Assembly (NCBI RefSeq): GCF_022271435.1
Contig: NZ_JAFIQY010000028.1
Span: 1 to 64,000, forward strand
DNA length: 64,000 bases
Direction of reading: 5' to 3'
From: Streptomyces monomycini
GTDB taxonomy: Bacteria > Actinomycetota > Actinomycetes > Streptomycetales > Streptomycetaceae
The notes under the pieces are model-generated. The model made no database searches. It was not told the DNA's origin and saw only the letters and a list, made by a program, of their open reading frames with translations. Made by a program: the position numbers and the translations under genes. Shown here piece by piece: positions 53,753 through 62,900 of this stretch (its first letter is position 1; every line of letters begins with the position of its first letter).

Positions 53753-54068
53753 CTGCTCCTTTCTACCCGGGTCATACTCCGCAACGTGGCTTCCGCCCGG
53801 CTAACGCGGCGCTTCCGCGGTCCTCGGTATTACGCGGCGCTAATGCCCGGACTACGCGAGGTTGAGGGGAACGGCGACGACTCCTAACCTGCGTCCAGCC
53901 GCAGGGATGTCCGTTCCCGGCCTGCGTTCAGCCGCGGGGATGTGCGTTCCTGGCCTGCAACCAGCCGTAGGGATGTGCGTTCCTGGCCTGCGTCCGGCTG
54001 CCGGGAGACCCGTTCCCGGCCTGCGCAGGGAAACCCGTGCCCGCGCACCTGAAGACGATGGGATCACG
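53753..54068. promoter_or_regulatory. Divergent promoter region of the tetronate operon and the P450-ferredoxin operon
   Basis: 316 bp separate the KAS III-like gene (minus) and the P450 gene (plus). The right half is filled by 33-bp tandem repeats (listed separately). The left half holds the AAAGGAG ribosome site and AT-richer sequence where both promoters could lie. No -10/-35 boxes were assigned. This is the most probable target of the cluster's SARP and LAL activators (inference). Confidence 0.55.
53888..54052. repeat. 33-bp tandem repeats upstream of the P450 gene
   Basis: Four clear copies start at 53888, 53921, 53954 and 53987, and a decayed fifth starts at 54020. Each begins CCTGC and contains GTTCCTGG or GTTCCCGG near its end. 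The period is exactly 33 bp, so an 11-residue repeat (LRPAAGMSVPG-like) would be encoded if the upstream frame were translated, but no ribosome site supports that. Confidence 0.9.
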
Positions 54069-55285
54069 ATGGAAATCACCGCCCAGCGGGGCCTGTCCGG
54101 CGCACCGCCCTTTCCGCAGCCGAGGACGTGCCCGTATCAGCCGCCCGAGACCTACCGGCGACTCGGCGAGGAAGCGCCGCTGTCCCGGGTCACGCTCTTC
54201 GACGGCCGCGTGGTGTGGCTCGTCACCGGATATCACGAGGCGCGACAACTGCTCGCGGACGAACGGATATCCGCCGACCGGCAGCGCCCCGACTACCCGG
54301 CCCTGGCGCCGCGTTTCCAGGCCGAGGTCGCCCGGCGCCTGGTGCTCATCGGCATGGACCCGCCGGAGCACGACGAACACCGCCGGCTGCTGAACCCGGA
54401 TTTCAGCCGCAGGCGGGTCGCCGAGCTGCGGCCCGTGATCCAGGACGTGGTCGACCACTACGTCGACCGGATGCTGCGCCTCGGCCCGCCCGCCGACCTG
54501 GTGCGCGACTTCGCGCTCCCGGTGCCGTCCCGGGTGATCTCCGAGGTGCTGGGGCTGCCGGGCGAGGACCTGGAGTTCTTCCAGGAGGCATCCCGCCGTC
54601 TTCTGCAGGCGACCACCCGGGAGGACTCCCAGTCGGCCGGGGAAGAACTCATCGGCTACCTCGACCGGTTGGCCACCCGCCGGCGTACTGAGAGCGGCCC
54701 CGGGCTCATCGGCCGGCTCGCCCGGGAGGAGGTCGCCGGCGGCACCCTCAGCCACTCCGACCTCGTACAGATCGCCCTGGTCATCCTGGTCGCCGGACAC
54801 GAGACCACGGCCTCCACCATCGCGCTGGGCACCCTGGCCCTGCTCGACCACCCGGAGCAACTGGCCCGGATGCAGGCCGACCCCGCCGCCGTACCGGCCG
54901 CGGTGGAGGAGGTCCTGCGCTGTGTGGCCGTCACCGACCTGGCCGGCGCGCGGGTCGCGACCGCCGACATCCAGATCGCCGGTCGGACCATCCGCGAGGG
55001 CGACGGAGTACTGCTGTCGGGGACGATGGCCAACCGCGACGACCGGGTCCACCAGGACGCGGAGGACTTCGACATCGGCCGCACCGGCCGCCGCCACCTG
55101 TCGTTCGGGTACGGCATCCACCAGTGCCTCGGCCAGAGCCTCGCCCGCCTGGAACTGGAGATCGCCTTCTCCACCCTGTTCACCCGCATTCCGAACCTGC
55201 GCCTGGCCGTGCCCGCCGACCAGCTGGCCGCCCGTCCGCTGGGCAGCGGCACGGTGCAGGGCGTCCAGGAAATGCCGGTGACGTG

Positions 55286-55289
<4 letters not shown>
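54069..55289 (+). CDS. Cytochrome P450 (with own ferredoxin)
   Basis: A 406-residue bacterial class I P450. It has the I-helix motif VAGHETTAST, the ExxR helix (EEVLRC), and the haem loop FGYGIHQCLGQSLARLE with the Cys thiolate. N-terminal proline-rich PPFPQPRTCPYQPPETYRRL is typical of Streptomyces biosynthetic P450s. ATG 54069 was chosen because family homology begins there; the open frame runs 69 codons further through the 33-bp repeats. Its stop overlaps the ferredoxin start (GTGA). Likely role: oxidation of the spirotetronate or its chain (inference). Confidence 0.92.
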
Positions 55290-55555
<266 letters not shown>

Positions 55556-55561
55556 GGCGCA

Positions 55562-55614
55562 CGCAGGACGGAGTGAGCCCCGAAGCATCGGCTTCGGGGC
55601 TCACTCCGTCTGCG
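55562..55614. terminator. Bidirectional terminator between convergent P450 operons
   Basis: A 19-bp perfect stem (55568-55586 and 55591-55609) with a 4-nt loop is extended outward by five further pairs after a one-base bulge. It lies between the ferredoxin stop (55555) and the stop of the opposing P450 gene (55629). Confidence 0.9.
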
Positions 55615-55628
55615 TACCGCATCTCACC

Positions 55629-56834
55629 TCAGTTGCCGGGCCCCCACGCGACCGGCAGCGAGGCGAGCGTCCGGATCTGCATGCCCTTCAGCCACCGCAC
55701 CTCCTCCGGCGCCACCGCCAGCCGCAGGTCGGGGAAGCGGCCGAGCAGCGACCCGATCGCCACCTCCATCTCCGCCCGTGCCAGCGCGGCACCGGTGCAG
55801 TGGTGCAGGCCGTGTCCGAAGGACAGCTGCGCGTTCGCCGCCCGCCGCAGGTCGAGCACATCGGGGTCGTCGAAGGCCCGCGGGTCCTTGTTCCCGGCGG
55901 GCGTCGCGCACAGCACGCCCTCGCCGGCCCGGATGACCTGGCCCCCGATCTCCACGTCCTCGGTCGCGTACCGGGCGAAGGTCACGTGCGAGACGAGCGG
56001 GACGAAGCGCAGCAGCTCCTCCACGGCCTGCGGCAGGATCTGCGGGTTGTCCCGCAGCAGCCGCCCCTGCTCGGGCTGGGCCAGCAGGACGTAGAAGCAG
56101 GAGGCCAGCTGGGACGCCGGGGTGTCGTAGCCGCCCACGAGCAGCACGTACACCAGGTCCAGCAGCTCGTCCTCGGAGTAGGAGCCGTCCTCCGCGGCCT
56201 CCAGCATGGCGCTGATCAGGTCCTCGCCCGGCTCGGCGCGGCGCCGGGCCAGCAGCTCCCGCACATAGTCGCGCAGCAGCCCCAGCTCCGCCGCGATCTC
56301 GTCGTCCGGCAGGTCCGTCCGGCCGAAGAAGGACTGCATCCACCCCTGGAAGCGGCCCTGGTCCTCGTAGGGAACTCCCAGCAGCTCACAGATGTTCCGC
56401 GCCGCGAACGGCACCGTGTACGACGCCATCAGGTCCGCCGGCGCCCCCTCGCCGGCCATCGCGTCCAGCACCTCTTCGGCGACCCGCTCCATCCGCGGGC
56501 GCAGCCGCGCGACGTTCCGGTTGGAGAAGGGCTGCGAGATCAGGCGCCGCAGCCGGCCGTGCTCCGGGGCGTCCAGGCCCATGATGCTGCCCCTGATGGG
56601 CAGCGGCGCCACCCGGGCCTCGTCCCGGTCCTGCGCGGCCGACCGGCTGAACCGCTTGTCGCCGAGCACCGTCTTGATGTCCTCGTACCGGCTCACCAGC
56701 CACGCGTCCTCCCCGAAGGGGGGAGTCACCCACACCGGGCGCCCGTGTTCCAGCAGGTCCCGGTAGCTGTGGTCGATATCGAGTCCCTTGATCTCCGTGA
56801 ACGTGAACGGGACGGGGGTCCGCACGGACGTCAT
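55629..56834 (-). CDS. Cytochrome P450 (second)
   Basis: A 401-residue class I P450 with I-helix VGGYDTPASQ, where Gly-Tyr-Asp-Thr replaces the common AGHET/AGxDT pattern, the ExxR helix (VEELLRFVP) and the haem loop FGHGLHHCTGAALARAEME. ATG 56834 has AAGGAAGG close upstream; a longer in-frame start has no ribosome site. It has its own promoter space (56835-56948), since a strong hairpin separates it from the upstream PKS gene. It has no ferredoxin of its own and may share the partner at 55286. Confidence 0.92.
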   Translation of the reverse strand: MTSVRTPVPFTFTEIKGLDIDHSYRDLLEHGRPVWVTPPFGEDAWLVSRYEDIKTVLGDKRFSRSAAQDRDEARVAPLPIRGSIMGLDAPEHGRLRRLISQPFSNRNVARLRPRMERVAEEVLDAMAGEGAPADLMASYTVPFAARNICELLGVPYEDQGRFQGWMQSFFGRTDLPDDEIAAELGLLRDYVRELLARRRAEPGEDLISAMLEAAEDGSYSEDELLDLVYVLLVGGYDTPASQLASCFYVLLAQPEQGRLLRDNPQILPQAVEELLRFVPLVSHVTFARYATEDVEIGGQVIRAGEGVLCATPAGNKDPRAFDDPDVLDLRRAANAQLSFGHGLHHCTGAALARAEMEVAIGSLLGRFPDLRLAVAPEEVRWLKGMQIRTLASLPVAWGPGN

Positions 56835-56948
56835 CGAGCCTTCCTTCACCCTGGGGGAGCGCGCCCGCGCACGGCGGGTGCTTTGCTCCGCCCAGGGTGA
56901 CAAGGAAGGCTAACCGCAGACTTACGGGTGCTTTTCCTCTCGTGGATT

Positions 56949-56987
56949 CCGGTGGGGCCGTCCGGGACGGCCGGACGGCCCCACCGG
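56949..56987 (-). terminator. Terminator after the upstream PKS gene
   Basis: A perfect 16-bp stem (56949-56964 and 56972-56987) with a 7-nt loop starts 4 nt beyond the PKS stop codon. It would separate the PKS transcript from the P450 gene downstream. Confidence 0.85.
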
Positions 56988-56991
56988 CGGC

Positions 56992-59900
56992 TCAGTCGAG
57001 GTCGAGATCACTGTCGATGAACTCGAAGAGGTCTTCGTCCGCGGCGGCTTCCAATCCGTCCGGGAAACCCTCGGGCCCGGTGAGTCCTGCGGAGCCCCCG
57101 GCGAGCTTGTTGAGCAGCGCCTCCAGCCGGACCGTCAGCCGCGACCGCCGCTCCTCGTCGGCTCCGATCTCCTCGACCGCCGCTTCCAAGGCCTCCAGCG
57201 ACGACAGCTCGGCCCGGGGCATCTCCGCGGACAGCCGCTCCACCAGGTGCCCGGCGATCGCGACCGGAGTCGGGTAGTCGAAGACCAAGGTCGTGGACAG
57301 CCGCAACCTGGTGGCCGTACCGAGCCGGTTGCGCAGCTCGACGGCGGAGAGCGAGTCGAAGCCCATGTCCATCAGACCGCGCTCGGTGGCCACGGCGGCA
57401 GGCGACGTGTGACCGAGGACGCCCGCCACCTGACCGCGCACCAACTCGACCAGGAGACGGTGACGCTCGCCCTCGTCCACGCCCGACAGCCGCTGCCGCA
57501 GCTCCGCCCCGGCATCCACGGACGCGGCGGGCGCGGCGGAGGCGGAGGCCGCCGCGGGCCCCGCGGCCGGCACCAGCCCCCGGTGGAGCGGGGGAAGGCT
57601 CCCCGCCGTGGCACGGCGCCGCAACGCCGCCGGGTCCAGCCGTACGGGCACCGGCACCGCCGTGTCGAGGGCGAGCGCCGCATCGAACAGCTCCAGCCCT
57701 TCGGACGACCCGATCGGCATGACACCCTCACGCCCGAGCCGGGCCCGCTCGGCCGGGGCCAGGACCCGTGTGAGGTCACTCTCCTCCTCCCACAGGCCCC
57801 AGGCCAGCGAGGTTCCCGGCAGGCCGAGCGCCCGGCGGTGGGCGGCCAGGGCGTCCAGGTAGGTGTTGGCGGCGGCGTAGTTCGCCTGGCCCGCGTTGCC
57901 CAGGACACCGGCGAAGGAGGAGTAGAGGACGAAGGCGGCCAGGTTCTCGTCCTGGGTGAGCCGGTGCAGGTGCCAGGCGGCATCCACCTTGGCCCGCAGT
58001 ACGCCGTCCAGGCTCTCCGGGCTGAGGGAGGTCACCGTGCCGTCGTCGGTCGTGCCGGCGGTGTGGATCACGGCGGTGAGGGGGTGTTCGGCGGGGATGT
58101 GGGAGAGGAGGTTGGTGAGGGCGTCGGGGTCGGTGACGTCGCAGGCGGTGATGGTGGTGTGGGCGCCGAGTGCGGTGAGTTCGTCGGTGAGTTGTGCTGC
58201 GCCTTCTGCGGTGGGTCCGCGGCGGCTGGCCAGGAGGAGGTGGCGGGTGCCGTGGGTGGTCACCAGGTGGCGGGCGAGCAGTGTTCCGAGTGCTCCGGTG
58301 CCGCCGGTGATCAGTACGGTGCCGTCGGGGTTGAGTTCCGGGGTGTGGGTGGTGGTGGGTTCGGTCCGTGCCAGGCGTGGTGCGAGGAGTTCGCCGTTAC
58401 GGAGGGCGAGTTGGGGCTCGCCGGTGGCCAGTACGGCCGAGATCAGTTCGGCCGACGGGGTTTCGGTGTCCGCGTCCAGGTCGAGCAGGACGAACCGCTC
58501 CGGGTGCTCGGACTGCGCGGACCGCACCAGACCCCACACGGGAGAGGCGTCCAGGCCGGCCACACCGTCCTTCCCCCGGGCAGCCACCGCGTCGCGGGTG
58601 ACACACACCAGGCGCGCCCTGTCCCCCCGGTCTTCCGCCAGCCATCGCTGTACGGCTGCCAGGGCTTCCTGCGCACTGCGGTGCGCGGCCGGGTGCCCAG
58701 TGGCCTCCGTACCGAAATCGAAGAACTCCACGACGTGCTCCGGCGTGGCCTCGACGGCCCCCGGTACAGCCGGCACCCAGTCGACCGCGAACAACGCGTC
58801 ACGGTGGCCCACGGCGGGCGAGCGCAACTGCGCCGGGTCGAACGGGCGCAGAACCAGGGACTCCACCGAGACGACCGGCGCGCCCTTGGCGTCCGTCAGC
58901 GTCAGGGCCACGGAGTCCGCCGACGACGGCGCGACCCTCAGCCGGACCGCCGTGGCGCCGGTGGCGTGCAGCCGCACACCGCTCCACGCGAACGGCAGCC
59001 GAAGGCTGTTGCTGTCGACCCCGTCATCGGTACCGGCATTGGTCGCGGGGCGCAGGCCCAGCGGGTGCAGAGCCGCGTCCAGGAGCGCCGGATGGACCGC
59101 GAACCGTGCCTCCTCGCCACGCACCGCATCCGGAAGCCTCACCTCGGCGAACAGTTCGTCCTCGGCGCGCCAGACGGCCGTCACACCGCGGAACCCGGGA
59201 CCGTAGTCCTGCCCGCGCGCTCCCAGCCGCTCGTACAGCTCTTCCACCGGTACCTGCTCCGCCCCGGCCGGAGGCCAGGAACCACCCGCAACGGGAACCT
59301 CCCGCTCCTCGGGCTCCGACCGCCGCAGGCTGCCGACCGCATGCCGCACCCAGGCCGCGCCGGCCGCGTCCTGGCCACCAGGCCGGGAATGGACGGTCAG
59401 CCGCCGGTGGCCCGCGTCGTCGGCCTCGCTCAGCAGCAACTGCACGTGAACCGGGGAACGGTCGGGCACGACCAGCGGCGCTTCAAGGGTGAGTTCGTCC
59501 AGTACGGCATGACCGGTACGGGCTCCGACACACAGGGCCAGGTCCACGTAGGCACTGCCGGGAAGCACGGCCGCGCCATGCACGGTGTGCTCGGCCAGCC
59601 AGGGGTGACTGCGCAGGGACAGCTTGCCGGTGAAGAGGTGTTCGCGGGTGTCCACGAGTTCCAGGTCGGCACCGAGAAGCGGGTGATCGGTGGAGTCGAG
59701 CCCAAAGTCGGTGGCTTCACCGGACGATTCCGGGGCGGTGAGCCAGTGGTGTTGGTTTTGGAAGGGGTAGGTGGGGAGGTCGGAGTGGGGGGTGGTGTTC
59801 GGGTAGAGGTGCTGCCAGTCGGGGGTGGCGGTGTTGGTGGTGTGGAGGTGGGCGAGGGTGGTGGTGAGGGTGTGGGGTTCGGGTTGGTTCTTGCGGAGGG

Positions 59901-62900
59901 TGGGTGCGCTCGGAGTGTCGGGGTGGGTGTGCTGGGTGTGGGTGGTGAGGCTGGTGTCCGGGCCGATCTCCAGGTAGGCGGTGGTGCCGTGTTCGTGGAG
60001 GGTGGTGAGGGCGTGGTGGAAGCGGACGGTGTTGCGGGCGTGGTCGGTCCAGTAGTCGGGGTGGGCGAGGTCGTGGTGGGTGGCGGTCTGTCCCGTCAGG
60101 GTGGAGACGAGCGGAAGGGTTGCGGGGCGGAAGTCCAGGCTCTGGGTGACGGCGCGCAGCTCATCGAGCATGGGTTGCATGTGGGGGGAGTGGAAGGCGT
60201 GGCTGACAGTGAGCTGCCGGGTGCGGATGCCGCGCTCTTCGAACTCGCTCTGGAGCGCTGCCAGGGTGTCTTCATCACCTGACAGAACCACCGAGTGTGA
60301 GCTGTTGACGGCAGCGAGCGCCACTGTTCCCTCAGCGGCTTCCAGCAGCGGCTGGACGGTCTTCTGGTCGGCTTGTACGGCGAGCATTCCGCCGCCGTTG
60401 GGCAGCTGCTGCATCAGTCGTCCGCGCTGGACGGCCAGCCGCGCAGCGTGCGACAGGCTGAGGATGCCGGCGGCGTGGGCTGCGGCGATTTCTCCGATGG
60501 AGTGCCCGGCGACATAGGCGGGCCGTACGCCCAGGTGTTCCCAGAGCCGGAACAGCGCGGTCTGCAACGCGAAGAGGGCAGGCTGTGCATACTCCGTACG
60601 CTTCAGCGCCTCCGCGTCACCCAGCACCTCGTGCAGCGAGCAGCCCAGCCCTTCTGTCTGCAAGGCCGCATCAACCTCATCGAAGGCTGTCGCGTAGGCC
60701 GGGTATGCGGCGTAGAGCTGCGCGCCCATGCCCGCCCGCTGGCTCCCCTGCCCCGAGAACAGGAAGGCGATACGGGCTTCGTCTCCCGCGCTGTCGGCGT
60801 GACCGTGAACCACATGCGCCGCGTCCTCCCCCCGGGCGATGGCCGCCAGCCCGCTGAGGAAGTCCTGACGCCGCTCGGCGACGACCGCCGCCCGGTGGGC
60901 GAAGTGTGTACGGGTCGTCGCCAGCGCCAGCCCGACCTGTGCCGGGCGGAGGTCCGGCTGGGCCGCGACCAGGTCGAGCAGCCGCGCGGCCTGGTCACGC
61001 AATGCGTCCTCGCTCTTCCCCGACAGAACCCAAGGAACTACACCAGTGGTCTCCTCGGCCTGCGCCACGACAGGCGCTTCCGGTGTCTGTTCCAGGATGA
61101 GGTGGGCGTTGGTGCCACCGATACCGAAGGAGGAGACGGCGGCGCGGCGGGGCCGGTTCTCCGCCACGGGCCACGGGGTGTTGTCCGTCAGCAGGGAGAC
61201 TGCTCCACTGCTCCAGTCCACGTGCGGGCTGGGCTCCTCGGCGTGCAGGGTCTGGGGCAGCACGCCGTGGTGCATGGCCATGACCATCTTGATGACCCCG
61301 GCGACGCCCGCCGCGGCCTGGGTGTGCCCGATGTTGGACTTCAGCGAGCCCAGCCGAAGCGCCTGGTCCTTGGCCCGCCCCTGTCCGTACGTGGCGAGGA
61401 GAGCCTGAGCTTCGATGGGATCGCCGAGCGTGGTGCCCGTGCCGTGTGCTTCGACCGCGTCCACGTCGCCCGGCTGAAGACGGGCACTGGCGAGTGCCTG
61501 GCGGATGACGCGTTCCTGGGACGGCCCGTTGGGCGCGGTCAGTCCGTTGCTGGCACCGTCCTGGTTGACGGCGCTGCCACGGATCGTGGCCAGCACGCGG
61601 TGGCCGTTGCGCCGCGCGTCCGAGAGGCGTTCGAGAGCGAGCATGCCGACGCCTTCGCCCCATGCGGTGCCGTCGGCATCGGCGGAGAAGGGCTTGCAGC
61701 GGCCGTCGGGAGCGAGCCCCCGCTGGCGGCTGAATTCGATGAAGGTGGTGGGCGTGGCCATCACGGTCACACCACCGGCCAGAGCGAGGGTGCACTCGCC
61801 GTTGCGCAGCGCCTGGGCCGCCAGATGCAGAGCCACCAGGGACGAGGAGCACGCCGTGTCCACCGTCACCGCCGGGCCCTCCAGGCCCAGGGTGTAGGCC
61901 ACCCGGCCCGAGGCCACGCTGCCCGCGCTGCCGCTGGTGAGGTAGCCCTCCAGCTCGGCCGGCAGGTGACGGAGCCTCGACGCGTAGTCGCTGTACATGA
62001 CGCCGGTGAAGACGCCGGTGGGAGTGCTGTGCAGGGTGGTGGGGTCGATGCCGGCGCGTTCGAGGGTTTCCCAGGCGGTCTGGAGCAGAAGGCGTTGCTG
62101 GGGGTCGGTGGCGAGGGCTTCGCGGGGGCTGAGGCCGAAGAATTCGGCGTCGAACGCCGCGGCGTCGTGGAGGAAGCCACCACGGCGGGTGTAGCTCTTG
62201 CCTGCCTGGGCGGGGTCGGGATCGTAGAGGGCGTCGACATTCCAGTCGCGGTTGTCGGGGAAGTCGGTGGTGGCGTCGGTGCCGTTGGCGACCAGGTGCC
62301 AGAGGTCTTCGGGGGAGGCGACGTCGCCGGGGTAGTGGCAGGCCATGCCGACGATGACGATGGGGTCATCGGCGTCGTCGCCGAATGTGGTGGTGGCAGG
62401 TATGGCGACGGGGGCTGCTGTCGTTCCGGTGAGCTGGTCGTGCAGGTGGGCGGCGAGGGCGTGGGTGGTGGGGTGGTCGAAAACTAGGGTGGCGGGCAGC
62501 TTGAGGCCGGTGACGGTGTTGAGACGGTTACGCAACTCCACCGCCATCAACGAGTCGAAGCCCAACGACTTGAATTCCCGGTCCGTCTCGACGGAGCGAG
62601 ACGTGTCATGGCCGAGAACTCCGGCCACGGCATCGCGGACGAGTTCCGTCACGACACTCCGCTGCCGGTCCGTCGGCAGGGCGGCCAGGCGCTGGAGCAA
62701 CGAGGGCTCGTCGGACCGGGCTGTCCGGGCAGGGGCGCGTACCAGTCCCCGGAACAGGCTCGGGACGCCGTCCGTCCGCTTACGGAGGCCGGCCGTGTCC
62801 AGGCGGGCGGGTACGAGTACCGGAAGGCCCGAACCGAGCGCGGCGTCGAAGAGGGCCAGGCCCTCCGCCGCGTCGAACGGGGCGATGCCCATCCGCTCCA

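Noticed and set aside
53888..54052. CRISPR-like array
   Set aside because: The repeats are contiguous (33-bp period with no variable spacers) and there are no cas genes.
53862..54068. N-terminal extension of the P450 through the 33-bp repeats
   Set aside because: The frame opens only at a TTG without a ribosome site, and P450 homology begins at ATG 54069.
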